Shown: positions 1-8,454, counted from the first letter of the stretch. The stretch is DNA of 64,000 bases from W0P28-013 sp964570565 (GCA_964570565.1 CAZMYT010000001.1:1-64000); one strand, 5' to 3'. A program made the numbers and translations. The notes: generated by a model from the letters alone, not told the origin.

Positions 1-2
1 TT

Positions 3-1862
3 TATCGTCGTAACTTAGCTGCTGGTCAAAAAGGTTTGTCCGTAGCGTTCGACTTAGCTACGCACCGTGGCTACGATGCCGATCACGAACGTGTGGTAGG
101 TGACGTTGGTAAAGCAGGTGTGTCTATCTGCTCTGTAGAAGATATGAAAGTCTTATTCGATGGTATTCCATTGAATAAAATGTCGGTTTCTATGACCATG
201 AACGGTGGTGTTTTACCAATCTTGGCGTTTTATATCAACGCTGGCTTGGAACAAGGCGCTAGCTTGGACGAAATGGCTGGAACTATCCAAAATGATATTT
301 TGAAAGAATTTATGGTGCGTAATACCTATATTTATCCACCAAAATTCTCGATGAAAATCATCGCTGATATTTTTGAGTACACCTCACAAAAAATGCCTAA
401 ATTTAACTCGATTTCTATTTCGGGTTATCACATGCAAGAAGCTGGTGCTACGGCTGATATCGAATTGGCTTATACGCTGGCCGACGGTTTGGAATATTTG
501 CGCGCAGGTGTAAATGCTGGTATGGATATCGATGCGTTTGCGCCTCGTTTGTCATTCTTCTGGGCTATTGGTACCAACCATTTCATGGAAATTGCTAAGA
601 TGCGTGCAGCTCGTATGTTGTGGGCTAAAATTGTAAAACAATTCAATCCTAAAAACCCAAAATCATTGGCATTGCGTACACACTCGCAAACTTCTGGTTG
701 GTCGTTGACTGAGCAAGATCCATTTAATAATGTTGGTCGTACGTGTGTCGAAGCTATGGGCGCTGCTCTTGGTCATACACAGTCGTTACATACCAATGCG
801 TTGGACGAAGCCATTGCTTTACCAACCGATTTCTCGGCACGTATTGCTCGTAATACACAAATCTTTATCCAAGAAGAAACTCAAATCTGTAAAGAAATTG
901 ATCCTTGGGCAGGTTCTTATTACGTCGAAAATTTAACCAACGAATTGGCTGAAAAAGCGTGGGCGTTGATTGAAGAAGTTGAAAAACTAGGCGGTATGGC
1001 TGCGGCTATCGAAACTGGTTTGCCAAAAATGCGTATCGAAGAAGCCGCTGCACGCACACAAGCGCGCATCGACTCTGGTGCGCAAGTGATTGTGGGTGTC
1101 AATAAATATCGTTTGGAACAAGAAGATCCAATTGATATTTTGGAAGTGGATAACACCGCTGTACGTAAACAACAAATTGAACGTTTGCAACAGTTGAAAG
1201 CAAATCGTGATAATGCTGCTGTGAAAAAAGCATTAGATGCTATTACCGAATGTGTAAAAACAGGTAAAGGTAACTTGCTCGAGTTGGCTGTGGAAGCCGC
1301 TCGTGTACGTGCTACTTTAGGAGAAATTTCAGATGCTTGCGAAGTTGTCGTAGGCCGTTATAAAGCAACTATTAGAACTATTTCAGGAGTGTATAGCGCA
1401 GGAACAAAAAATGACGCAGCTTTCCAAAAAGCTTGCGAGTTGACCGCTGCTTTTGCTAAAAAAGAGGGCCGTCAACCACGTATTATGATTGCCAAAATGG
1501 GGCAAGATGGTCACGACCGTGGTGCTAAAGTAGTAGCTACGGGCTATGCTGATTGCGGTTTCGATGTGGATATGGGGCCATTGTTCCAAACACCTGCCGA
1601 AGCAGCTAAACAAGCCGTTGAAAACGACGTACACGTTATGGGTATTTCTTCGTTGGCAGCTGGTCATAAAACCTTGGTGCCTCAAGTGATTGCCGAGTTG
1701 AAAAAACTCGGTCGCGAAGATATCATTGTGATTGCTGGTGGTGTTATTCCTGCACAAGATTACGATTTCTTGTACAAAGCAGGTGTGGCAGCTATCTTTG
1801 GTCCTGGCTCGCCAGTGGCTAAAGCCGCTTGTACCATTATGGAAATTTTAATGGCTGAGTAA
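3..1862 (+). CDS. mutB: Methylmalonyl-CoA mutase large subunit (5'-truncated by window edge)
   Basis: Interconverts succinyl-CoA and (R)-methylmalonyl-CoA with adenosylcobalamin, in the succinate/propionate branch. The reading frame is open from base 3 (YRRNLAAGQKG before SVAFDLATHRGYD), so the start lies upstream; about 95-100 residues are probably missing compared with the usual ~715. The TIM-barrel part carries TSGWSLTEQDPFNN and the conserved DPWAGSYYVE segment. The C-terminal B12 domain has GQDGHDRGA, with the lower axial histidine at bases 1512-1514, followed by the SSLAAGH and AGGVIP loops. The small subunit mutA would be expected just upstream, outside the window. The gene ends at a hairpin shared with the convergent gene at 1966. 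Confidence 0.97.
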   Translation, partial: YRRNLAAGQKGLSVAFDLATHRGYDADHERVVGDVGKAGVSICSVEDMKVLFDGIPLNKMSVSMTMNGGVLPILAFYINAGLEQGASLDEMAGTIQNDILKEFMVRNTYIYPPKFSMKIIADIFEYTSQKMPKFNSISISGYHMQEAGATADIELAYTLADGLEYLRAGVNAGMDIDAFAPRLSFFWAIGTNHFMEIAKMRAARMLWAKIVKQFNPKNPKSLALRTHSQTSGWSLTEQDPFNNVGRTCVEAMGAALGHTQSLHTNALDEAIALPTDFSARIARNTQIFIQEETQICKEIDPWAGSYYVENLTNELAEKAWALIEEVEKLGGMAAAIETGLPKMRIEEAAARTQARIDSGAQVIVGVNKYRLEQEDPIDILEVDNTAVRKQQIERLQQLKANRDNAAVKKALDAITECVKTGKGNLLELAVEAARVRATLGEISDACEVVVGRYKATIRTISGVYSAGTKNDAAFQKACELTAAFAKKEGRQPRIMIAKMGQDGHDRGAKVVATGYADCGFDVDMGPLFQTPAEAAKQAVENDVHVMGISSLAAGHKTLVPQVIAELKKLGREDIIVIAGGVIPAQDYDFLYKAGVAAIFGPGSPVAKAACTIMEILMAE

Positions 1863-1907
1863 TCATCAGTTTCTCATATCGAACTATTACAGTTTCGATA
1901 ATAAAAA

Positions 1908-1940
1908 AATCCGCATTAACCATTGGTTAGTGCGGATTTT
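1908..1940. terminator. Bidirectional intrinsic terminator between mutB and the T9SS protein gene
   Basis: Inverted repeat 1908-1922 / 1924-1938 with one G-T mismatch (innermost pairs must open to form the loop). It is flanked by an A-run on the left and TTTT on the right, so it can stop transcripts from both convergent genes. Confidence 0.8.
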
Positions 1941-1965
1941 GTATTTTAGAGGGTTACCAGAATGC

Positions 1966-2673
1966 TTATGGAATCAATACCTTAGTGGCTTTATTGTTTA
2001 TTTTAACAATGTAAATGCCTTTTCGTAAGTTTCCTGTAACGACTTGTGAGTTTGTCAATGGTTGTGCTAAGATGCGTGAACCTGTCAAATTGAAGAGTTC
2101 CACCACGGTGCCATCATTAACGCCGTCAATCATCAATGCGCCATTATTAGCAACAATTGAAATAGATGAATTTTCAACTGTTTTCACGGGCGAAGCATCA
2201 TTGGTGGTAATCACGAGTTGCGTAAAGTCAATTTGACCAGCAGCCGTTTCGCCTTCGATACCATAAATGGCTTTGTCGCCAATGGTAAAGGTAACTTCAG
2301 TGGCATCGCCAGTCCATGTGGCGGTGTAACTTGGTGCGCCAACAACTTCGCATGTACCGTTGGTTGAGGTTAACGAGGTTAAATTATATTTACCTGTACG
2401 CGAAATGATAAAGGCAATGTGCGTCATTTTTACGCCAGTTAAACTAGTGATGGTGTATGTATTTTTGGCATAAAGTCGAACATCGAGTGAGGTGGCGCCT
2501 CCGTTGTACGATGGGCCTGTGAGTCCCACATCTTTTTTGCCTAATGTTTGAAAACGTTCGTCGGCCGTGGTGAACGATGGTTTTCCATAATCGCTCATGA
2601 TATAAACATATTCGGTAGCTTGTAGAGCCCATGCACTACACACGAACAAGAGAAGAAATGTAATTTTTTTCAT
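1966..2673 (-). CDS. Secreted protein with T9SS type A sorting tail, function unknown
   Basis: A 235-residue protein with a clear signal peptide (residues 1-20, cut near ALQA/TEYVY). A beta-rich middle follows, and a C-terminal tail of about 70 residues has the T9SS sorting-domain pattern (VELFNLTGSRI, then LRKGIYIVKINNKATKVLIP). It is likely exported by Sec, passed through the outer membrane by T9SS and anchored or released. The middle region has no motif I recognise. A good promoter lies 37 bp upstream (2710-2741), so it is probably transcribed alone. It converges on mutB with a shared terminator. Confidence 0.8.
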   Translation of the reverse strand: MKKITFLLLFVCSAWALQATEYVYIMSDYGKPSFTTADERFQTLGKKDVGLTGPSYNGGATSLDVRLYAKNTYTITSLTGVKMTHIAFIISRTGKYNLTSLTSTNGTCEVVGAPSYTATWTGDATEVTFTIGDKAIYGIEGETAAGQIDFTQLVITTNDASPVKTVENSSISIVANNGALMIDGVNDGTVVELFNLTGSRILAQPLTNSQVVTGNLRKGIYIVKINNKATKVLIP

Positions 2674-2709
2674 AAATTTGGATAGTAATAGTCTGTAATT
2701 TTCAAGTCA

Positions 2710-2741
2710 CAAAAGTAGCCAATAATTGGCACATGAACAAA
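2710..2741 (-). promoter_or_regulatory. Bacteroidota promoter for the T9SS protein gene
   Basis: On the minus strand, -33 TTTG (2738-2741), 20-nt spacer, -7 TACTTTTG (2710-2717). This matches the TTTG-N19/20-TAnnTTTG consensus. The expected transcript start lies about 30 nt before the ATG. Confidence 0.7.
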
Positions 2742-3470
2742 TCAAAATGAGTCGGCTAGTTTTTTGGTCAGCTGAGGAGAGTAGACTTCTTTCACATATT
2801 TGAAGTTGGGAGCCAGGTGCAATATCTTTTGACACACGAAGTCTGCTTTTTTCAGATTACCCGTTTTTTCGTACGCTTGCGCCATCGATAGTAAGGTGGC
2901 AAGGTAATTCCAATTGTGTGTGGTTTGGTTCTGCTGTTCAAATAACTCCACGGCTTTTTCGTAATTATACAGCGCATTTTTTTTGGAGCCGCCTAATAGT
3001 TGTGGACGAAAAAAATCGACATTCCCTTTAAAGCTGACAATTAAAGGATTTTTAGGTGCCTCGCTGTAAGCTAAGTCGGCATATTTCACACTTTGTGTTC
3101 CCAGTGATAGAATGTCCCATTTATTGAAGGAGATTTTGAACGCATACAGTGCCGAACGGTACATATGCACCACCGCTGGTTGATATTGATGTCGCTCTAA
3201 AATGGCTAGTTGACGTTCCATGAGTCGCATTACGCGTGCAGCCTCTTCCGTTTTATTCTCGCCCAAACTAGCACCAATGTATCCGTATTCGTAATTGATG
3301 ATTTCTGCGAGTTCTTTCAGCGTCATTTTGCTCTTCTGAGCTTCGTCGATGGTGGTTTTCCACACCTGAAAATTTTGAGTTAAATAGGCATTGTAGAGCA
3401 CTTCGTGATTCACTTGTGCTTGAACAAGGTAAGATATAAATAGTAAAATGACCGTGAGAGTATGTTTCAT
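2742..3470 (-). CDS. Exported TPR-repeat protein
   Basis: A 242-residue protein with a signal peptide (MKHTLTVILLFISYLVQA, cut before QVNHEV). The mature part is helical; residues ~155-225 contain two recognisable tetratricopeptide-like repeats (ALYNYEKAVELFEQQ, then AQAYEKTGNLKKADFVCQKI followed by LAPN). TPR proteins are usually scaffolds; no enzyme motif is visible and the partner is unknown. It starts 33 bp after the GNAT gene on the same strand with no clear promoter between, so the two are probably co-transcribed. The surface-protein promoter at 2710-2741 overlaps the region just past its stop. Confidence 0.7.
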   Translation of the reverse strand: MKHTLTVILLFISYLVQAQVNHEVLYNAYLTQNFQVWKTTIDEAQKSKMTLKELAEIINYEYGYIGASLGENKTEEAARVMRLMERQLAILERHQYQPAVVHMYRSALYAFKISFNKWDILSLGTQSVKYADLAYSEAPKNPLIVSFKGNVDFFRPQLLGGSKKNALYNYEKAVELFEQQNQTTHNWNYLATLLSMAQAYEKTGNLKKADFVCQKILHLAPNFKYVKEVYSPQLTKKLADSF

Positions 3471-3503
3471 AATAAAATGTAAACGAAAGAGTTACAATTC
3501 GTT

Positions 3504-4043
3504 TCAAGCAATTTTTATGCCATAAATCTCCGTGTGTAGCGTTTTTACTATGGTAGAGAAGTGGGTTTTTGTTAAATTACCACCATATTCCATCAGATAC
3601 ATGGGAATCGGTTCAAATCCTTTTTCGTAGGGTGGTTGCACGTAAGTTTCTCGACAAAGTTGGAAGTTTGCTCGTTCGTAAAATGCAATGCGCCGCGTGC
3701 TCACGTTGTCTGTAGGCAGTTCCACTTCCAAAATCAACGGTTTGGTAGTAGTTTCAACTATTTTTTGTAGGGCTTTGGAACCCATTTTTTGACCTCGTAC
3801 AGTGTCGGATATCGCAAAATGCTCGCCATAGCAAAATGCCCCTAAATCCCATTTCGTGAAAAAACCAACAAACGCATCGTGGTGCATAATGGCAAGGCAC
3901 ACAAATCGTGGCTCGTTGGCAATTAGTTGCACGAGTTTTTCGGTCTTACGTCGTTCGCACGCTGGAAATGCACTTTCGTACAGCGCCTTGAGCGGTGTTA
4001 GCAAATTGTCCTCCGCCGTAGTTATAGGTTGTAGAGTTATCAT
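3504..4043 (-). CDS. GNAT family N-acetyltransferase
   Basis: A 179-residue GCN5-related acetyltransferase; substrate unknown. The beta-4/alpha-3 acetyl-CoA motif appears as FAISDTVRGQKMGSKALQKIV, a variant of the usual R/Q-x-x-G-x-G/A loop, followed by LEVELPTDNVSTRRIAFYERANF, the GNAT C-terminal helix. I chose the ATG at 4043 (MITLQPI). The frame can be extended to a GTG at 4064, but that codon lies inside the terminator stem at 4051-4083. Probably in an operon with the TPR gene downstream. No TAnnTTTG box is visible between it and the carboxyltransferase gene, so its own promoter is unclear. Confidence 0.75.
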   Translation of the reverse strand: MITLQPITTAEDNLLTPLKALYESAFPACERRKTEKLVQLIANEPRFVCLAIMHHDAFVGFFTKWDLGAFCYGEHFAISDTVRGQKMGSKALQKIVETTTKPLILEVELPTDNVSTRRIAFYERANFQLCRETYVQPPYEKGFEPIPMYLMEYGGNLTKTHFSTIVKTLHTEIYGIKIA

Positions 4044-4050
4044 ACTATTA

Positions 4051-4083
4051 AAAAAGCCCACCACCTGAGGTGGCGGGCTTTTT
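4051..4083 (-). terminator. Strong intrinsic terminator after the carboxyltransferase gene
   Basis: Arms 4051-4066 and 4068-4083 are complementary over 16 positions except one G-T pair. There is an A-run on one side and a T-run on the other. It closes the DUF5606-carboxyltransferase operon just before the GNAT start. Confidence 0.85.
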
Positions 4084-4100
4084 GTTCGAATGTGAATTCT

Positions 4101-5867
4101 TTATTTTTCAATATAGGCAATAATATCGCCTTTTTTCACTAAAGCACCTTGGTCTGCCACTACTTCCACAATTTGTCCTGGGAATAGTGCAGGAACAACT
4201 TCCAAGCCACGTCCGTTTGTTTGAATCGCACATAATAAATCGCCTTTTTCGTACACCGTGCCAATGGCTGGTTTTACAGAGCGGTCAACAAAGTCGAATT
4301 CCCACATAATGCGGCCACTTACTGGTGCTGTTACAGGTTCTGCATTTGGATGACGAAGTGCGCGCAAATCTGGTATTTTGATATCTTTACCCGACGATTG
4401 CAATTGTTGTTCCATCGCTTCGTGCAACTCTATATTAAAGCGTTTTTTAGCTTCGCCCGATTTGAAATCGCGGTATTGTTTGTCGTGCATTGCAAATTCG
4501 AACAACTCTTCATCATCGCGTCCTCTGTCCCAACCCAATTCTTCCATCTCTTTGATGTATTTTGGAAGTGCATTTGGATAGTTGTCCTGAGGATTACCGT
4601 CGAAAAATTCGAGATTTTTTGATTTAGCTAATTCTATAATTTCTGGGTCCAATTTGCCTGGCAATTTGCCAGCTTTTCCTAAAATCATGTCCCACGTATT
4701 GCCATCAATCATCGTCCAGCGTTGATCGCCTTTGCTCATAGCAAAAACATTCATAAGTGCCACGTTTTTAACGTATTGACTGAATGGTGTTACCAATGGA
4801 GGATAACCGAGTTTTGGCCAAATATATTTCACTTCGTCGAACAGTTGAACCAATAATTCGTCTTCGTTCAAAGTCGCTTTTCCTTGTGCTTTCAAGTTGT
4901 TATTGATGGCCATGTGTACGCCTTTGAGGTCGGCCATTAAAGATCCCATCATACCGCCAGGAAGTCCACAGCCAACTAATAACGAAGTCATATAGCGATT
5001 GCGTGGATCGATGAAATAACCTAAGAAATCGTCCATAAAACTTTGTGTCAAACGGCGAGCTTCCATATAGGCGTTCATGTTGATGTCGGCTACTTGGAAA
5101 CCAGCATCTTTCAACATGGCTTGAATGGTAATCACATCAGGATGAACCATACCCCACGAAAGTGGCTCCATGGCTACGTCCAAAATGTCGACACCCGCTT
5201 TGGCAACTTCGAGCATGGATGCTACCGAAAAACCAGGACCTGAATGGCCATGATATTGAATGGTAATATCTGGATGATTCGTTTTAATTGATTTTACAAT
5301 GATGCCAAGCATGTCAGGACGACCAATGCCCGCCATATCTTTTAAACAAATTTCTTGAGCTCCTTCGGCAATCAACTGTTCGGCCATGTTGATGTAATAT
5401 TCTGCATTGTGCACTGGCGAATAAGTAATGCACATGGTTGCTTGTGCAATCATGCCAGCGGCTTTTGCCCATTTGATAGAAGGCGCAATGTTTCTTACAT
5501 CATTCAGTCCGCAAAAGATGCGTGTGATATCCGTACCTTGTGCTTTTTTGACTTTGTACATCAGTTCCCGTACGTCGGCAGGAACTGGATTCATGCGTAA
5601 ACCATTTAAACCACGATCGAGCATGTGTGTTTGTATGCCTACTTCGTTGAATGGTTTTGTGAAGGTGCGTACAGCGTCGTTTGGATTTTCGCCGTAGAGC
5701 AAGTTTACTTGTTCCGAAGCACCACCATTGGTTTCGACGCGTGCAAAGCAACCCATGTCGATGATAACGGGTGCCACTTGTGCCAATTGATCTTTACGAG
5801 GGACATATTTACCTGACGATTGCCACATGTCGCGGTAAACTAGACTAAATTTGATCTCTTTTTTCAT
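4101..5867 (-). CDS. OadA/PycB-type carboxyltransferase with a lipoyl-like tail lacking the biotin lysine
   Basis: A 588-residue protein resembling oxaloacetate decarboxylase alpha / pyruvate carboxylase subunit B. These enzymes move CO2 between biotin and a 2-oxo acid or acyl-CoA. The barrel keeps the expected metal ligands: D13 (RDMWQS), the carbamylated-lysine motif KDMAG (K176) and HGH (H206, H208). Two signature spots differ: RDMWQS instead of RDAHQS, and HGHSG instead of HTHDTAG. The C-terminal ~75 residues fold like a biotinyl/lipoyl domain (APVSGRI ... ALVKKGDIIAYIEK), but where AMKM is expected the sequence reads TNGR, with glycine 552 in place of the lysine. It cannot be biotinylated there, so a separate carrier protein or a different reaction is implied. 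It follows DUF5606 by 21 bp, with no promoter between. Confidence 0.85.
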   Translation of the reverse strand: MKKEIKFSLVYRDMWQSSGKYVPRKDQLAQVAPVIIDMGCFARVETNGGASEQVNLLYGENPNDAVRTFTKPFNEVGIQTHMLDRGLNGLRMNPVPADVRELMYKVKKAQGTDITRIFCGLNDVRNIAPSIKWAKAAGMIAQATMCITYSPVHNAEYYINMAEQLIAEGAQEICLKDMAGIGRPDMLGIIVKSIKTNHPDITIQYHGHSGPGFSVASMLEVAKAGVDILDVAMEPLSWGMVHPDVITIQAMLKDAGFQVADINMNAYMEARRLTQSFMDDFLGYFIDPRNRYMTSLLVGCGLPGGMMGSLMADLKGVHMAINNNLKAQGKATLNEDELLVQLFDEVKYIWPKLGYPPLVTPFSQYVKNVALMNVFAMSKGDQRWTMIDGNTWDMILGKAGKLPGKLDPEIIELAKSKNLEFFDGNPQDNYPNALPKYIKEMEELGWDRGRDDEELFEFAMHDKQYRDFKSGEAKKRFNIELHEAMEQQLQSSGKDIKIPDLRALRHPNAEPVTAPVSGRIMWEFDFVDRSVKPAIGTVYEKGDLLCAIQTNGRGLEVVPALFPGQIVEVVADQGALVKKGDIIAYIEK

Positions 5868-5888
5868 GTCCGTTTAAGGTTTAGAGGT

Positions 5889-6302
5889 TTATTTTGCTGG
5901 TTCCGATTCTTCTTTAACCGAGAAATCCGTTATGCCATTTTGAATAAGCAGATTATACCATACAATCAGTTTTTTGATATCGGTAGGATAAACGCGTTCA
6001 CGATCGAAAGTTGGTAAAACTTCACCAAAATACGCGCGCAATTTGTCAGGCGTTTCTTTAGGATCGATGGTTGCTTTTTGACCATTTTCTTTGGCGTACA
6101 TTTTTGTTAAAACTTCGTGCAAAGGTACTTCGCCAGCATCGGTGAACATGGCAATGTCCGAAAGTGCCACTACTTTGTCGTGCGAATGAGAAGGAATACG
6201 TTTACCATCGATAAGTGATTCCACGATAATCATGTTTTTCGATTGTGAAATGAGTTTGTATAAACCTGGTTTACCAGAAATGGATAAAATTGTTTTAAGC
6301 AT
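5889..6302 (-). CDS. DUF5606 family protein
   Basis: A 137-residue cytosolic protein starting MLKTILSISGKPGLYKLI, which I recognise as the Bacteroidota-restricted DUF5606 family of unknown function. The N-terminal half (to about residue 60) looks like a small beta-barrel; the C-terminal half is helical (TDIKKLIVWYNLLIQNGI). It is the first gene of a two-gene operon with the carboxyltransferase. A TATCTTTG -7 box (6423-6430) gives a long leader of about 115 nt. The coupling to a carboxyltransferase is the only clue to its role. Confidence 0.8.
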   Translation of the reverse strand: MLKTILSISGKPGLYKLISQSKNMIIVESLIDGKRIPSHSHDKVVALSDIAMFTDAGEVPLHEVLTKMYAKENGQKATIDPKETPDKLRAYFGEVLPTFDRERVYPTDIKKLIVWYNLLIQNGITDFSVKEESEPAK

Positions 6303-6422
6303 AACTAATTCTGTATTGATATAATGTGTTAAATAATGATTTTCTTTTTATTTCAGTAGTTTCGGCACGGTTTAGCCGGCTTATAATCTGCGCAAAATAT
6401 GAAATTTCTGTTTTGCGAGTGG

Positions 6423-6430
6423 CAAAGATA
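6423..6430 (-). promoter_or_regulatory. -7 box for DUF5606-carboxyltransferase operon
   Basis: TATCTTTG on the minus strand, matching TAnnTTTG. No good -33 TTTG is visible at the usual distance. It implies a leader of about 115 nt. Confidence 0.55.
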
Positions 6431-6651
6431 CAAAATTCTTATGAAAATAAAATCGTGAAATCATAATTCAATTTGATAATTTTCAATCTTTCTTTTAGGA
6501 GTGCTTTTCGCTTGATTTTTGTTCCTATTTGATGGTTCTATTTTTAGCGCTTATTTCTGTTTCAACTTGCTTATAGATAAACAATTATGTGAATCTATCA
6601 GAAAACCTTTAAAATCATTTTCAGAGTACTTTATTTAACCAAAAAAAATCG

Positions 6652-6659
6652 TACCTTTG
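6652..6659 (+). promoter_or_regulatory. -7 box for the NifU-like/GGGtGRT pair
   Basis: TACCTTTG, a perfect TAnnTTTG match, 39 bp before the ATG at 6699. The -33 position is A/T-rich without a clean TTTG. Confidence 0.65.
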
Positions 6660-6698
6660 TGCTGCGAAAATTTAGTGATTAATTAATATTATAAAATT

Positions 6699-7400
6699 AT
6701 GATTTACTCTCACGAAGTAGAACACATGTGTGTTGTAAAAAAAGGGCCAAATCATGGTCCAGCTCCAATTCCTGAAGAAGGAAAATGGGTGAAGGCCAAA
6801 GAAATAAAAGATATTTCTGGTTTGACTCACGGCATTGGTTGGTGTGCACCACAACAAGGTGCTTGTAAATTAACCTTGAATGTAAAAGATGGTCTTATCG
6901 AAGAAGCTTTGATTGAAACCATCGGTTGCTCAGGTATGACTCACTCAGCTGCTATGGCTGCTGAAATTCTTCCTGGCAAAACATTGTTGGAAGCATTGAA
7001 TACCGACTTAGTTTGTGATGCTATTAACACCGCGATGCGTGAATTGTTTTTGCAAATCGTTTACGGTCGTACGCAATCAGCTTTCTCTGAAGGCGGCTTG
7101 GTAATTGGTGCTGGTTTGGAAGATTTGGGTAAAGGTTTGCGTTCGCAAGTTGGAACCATGTTCTCAACCAAAGCTAAAGGCGTTCGTTATTTGGAAATGG
7201 CCGAAGGCTATGTAACTAAAATTGCGTTAGACGAAGATGGCGAAGTTTGTGGTTACGAATTCGTGCGTGTTGGCCCAATGATGGACTTGATCAAAAAAGG
7301 CGTAGATGCTAACGAAGCGCTTAAAAAATCGACTGCACATTACGGTCGTTTTACAGCTGAACAAGGTGCCGTTAAATTTATTGACCCACGTATTGACTAA
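6699..7400 (+). CDS. NifU/IscU-like iron-sulfur scaffold-type protein, partner of GGGtGRT
   Basis: A 233-residue protein with an IscU/NifU-N-like region at residues ~40-130: GIGWCAPQQGACKLTL (C49, C56), then VKDGLIEEALIETIGCSGM (C77), then C106. The spacing resembles the three-cysteine scaffold of IscU, so cluster binding is plausible. The C-terminal ~100 residues (AEGYVTKIALDEDGEVCGYEFVRVG) are not part of classical NifU. The next gene, 20 bp downstream, is the GGGtGRT protein; the two are known to me as a frequent pair in anaerobes, with no established function. The gene begins behind a TACCTTTG -7 box. It is not a standard suf/isc/nif component, and none of those genes is nearby. Confidence 0.8.
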   Translation: MIYSHEVEHMCVVKKGPNHGPAPIPEEGKWVKAKEIKDISGLTHGIGWCAPQQGACKLTLNVKDGLIEEALIETIGCSGMTHSAAMAAEILPGKTLLEALNTDLVCDAINTAMRELFLQIVYGRTQSAFSEGGLVIGAGLEDLGKGLRSQVGTMFSTKAKGVRYLEMAEGYVTKIALDEDGEVCGYEFVRVGPMMDLIKKGVDANEALKKSTAHYGRFTAEQGAVKFIDPRID

Positions 7401-7405
7401 TTAAT

Positions 7406-7411
7406 AGGAGG
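7406..7411 (+). promoter_or_regulatory. Strong Shine-Dalgarno for the GGGtGRT gene
   Basis: AGGAGG nine nucleotides before the ATG at 7421. Perfect Shine-Dalgarno sites are uncommon in Bacteroidota and most genes in this window lack one, so it stands out. Confidence 0.8.
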
Positions 7412-7420
7412 AAATAAACA

Positions 7421-8431
7421 ATGATAAGAGAAGTAAAATTTGAAAGCCAAAACCGTCGTGAGGCTTCAATCAAAAAAGTGTTGAACTCCTACGGTATCGC
7501 ATCCATTGAAGAAGCAAATCAAATTTGCGACAAATTGGGCATCGACCCTTATTTGGAATGCGAACAAACACAAAATATTAGTTTTGAAAACGCTAAATGG
7601 GCTTACGTAGTAGGCGCTGCTATTGCTATCAAAAAAGGTTGTAAAAATGCTGCTGATGCTGCCGAAGCTATTGGTGAAGGTTTGCAAGCTTTCTGTATCG
7701 CAGGCTCTGTAGCCGACGATCGTAAAGTAGGTATTGGTCATGGTAACTTGGCCGCTATGTTGTTGCGCGAAGAAACACAATGTTTTGCTTTCTTGGCAGG
7801 ACACGAATCGTTTGCTGCAGCTGAAGGCGCCATCAAAATTGCTGAAATGGCTAACAAAGTACGTACGCAACCATTACGTGTTATCTTAAATGGTCTTGGA
7901 AAAGATGCAGCTATGATTATTTCACGTATCAATGGTTTTACTTATGTACAAACCGAATTTGATTATTATACAAGCGAATTGAAAGTTGTTAAAACTAAAG
8001 CGTATTCAAATGGCCCACGTGCTAAAGTGAATTGCTATGGTGCTGACGATGTTCGCGAAGGTGTAGCTATTATGTGGAAAGAAGGCGTTGACGTGTCAAT
8101 CACAGGTAACTCAACCAACCCAACTCGTTTCCAACATCCAGTAGCTGGTACTTACAAAAAAGAACGCGTATTAGCTGGCGAACGTTATTTTTCAGTAGCT
8201 TCAGGTGGCGGTACAGGTCGTACATTGCACCCAGATAATATGGCTGCTGGTCCTGCTTCTTATGGTATGACAGACACCATGGGTCGTATGCACTCTGACG
8301 CACAATTTGCTGGTTCTTCATCGGTTCCTGCTCACGTAGAGATGATGGGATTCTTAGGCATGGGTAACAACCCAATGGTTGGTGCTACTGTGGCCGTGGC
8401 TGTAAGTGTATCACAAGCTTTGAGCAAATAA
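7421..8431 (+). CDS. GGGtGRT family protein
   Basis: A 336-residue protein with the family signature GGGTGRTLHPD (residues 262-268 for GGGTGRT), followed by MAAGPASYGMTDTMGRMHSDAQFAG and a Gly/Ala/Val-rich C-terminus (MGNNPMVGATVAVAVSVSQAL). The N-terminal half is helical (EEANQICDKLGIDPY) with a glycine-rich middle (GHGNLAAMLL, 106 onwards). No signal peptide or membrane segment is visible, so it should be cytosolic. The function is unknown to me; constant linkage to a NifU-like protein suggests a metal-cluster or redox role. It ends at a strong bidirectional terminator (8455-8491). Confidence 0.88.
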   Translation: MIREVKFESQNRREASIKKVLNSYGIASIEEANQICDKLGIDPYLECEQTQNISFENAKWAYVVGAAIAIKKGCKNAADAAEAIGEGLQAFCIAGSVADDRKVGIGHGNLAAMLLREETQCFAFLAGHESFAAAEGAIKIAEMANKVRTQPLRVILNGLGKDAAMIISRINGFTYVQTEFDYYTSELKVVKTKAYSNGPRAKVNCYGADDVREGVAIMWKEGVDVSITGNSTNPTRFQHPVAGTYKKERVLAGERYFSVASGGGTGRTLHPDNMAAGPASYGMTDTMGRMHSDAQFAGSSSVPAHVEMMGFLGMGNNPMVGATVAVAVSVSQALSK

Positions 8432-8454
8432 AAACCGTTCTTCGGTTGATGATA

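Larger units (their letters stand above)
6303..6698. other. Divergent intergenic region (396 bp)
   Basis: Separates DUF5606 (minus) from the NifU-like gene (plus). It holds a -7 box for each side (6423-6430 minus, 6652-6659 plus) and a GC-rich imperfect repeat around 6364-6381 in the DUF5606 leader (CGGC ... GCCG). The rest is AT-rich; I found no gene, tRNA or recognised riboswitch. Confidence 0.6.

Noticed and set aside
1383..1757. 124-codon minus-strand frame inside mutB
   Set aside because: It lies opposite the B12-binding domain of mutB, which is plainly coding; no start context or promoter.
4044..4064. GTG start for the GNAT at 4064
   Set aside because: The codon lies inside the stem of the terminator at 4051-4083; the ATG at 4043 is better placed.
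7466..7870. 134-codon minus-strand frame inside the GGGtGRT gene
   Set aside because: It is an antisense shadow of a conserved gene, with Phe/Ser-rich random-looking residues.
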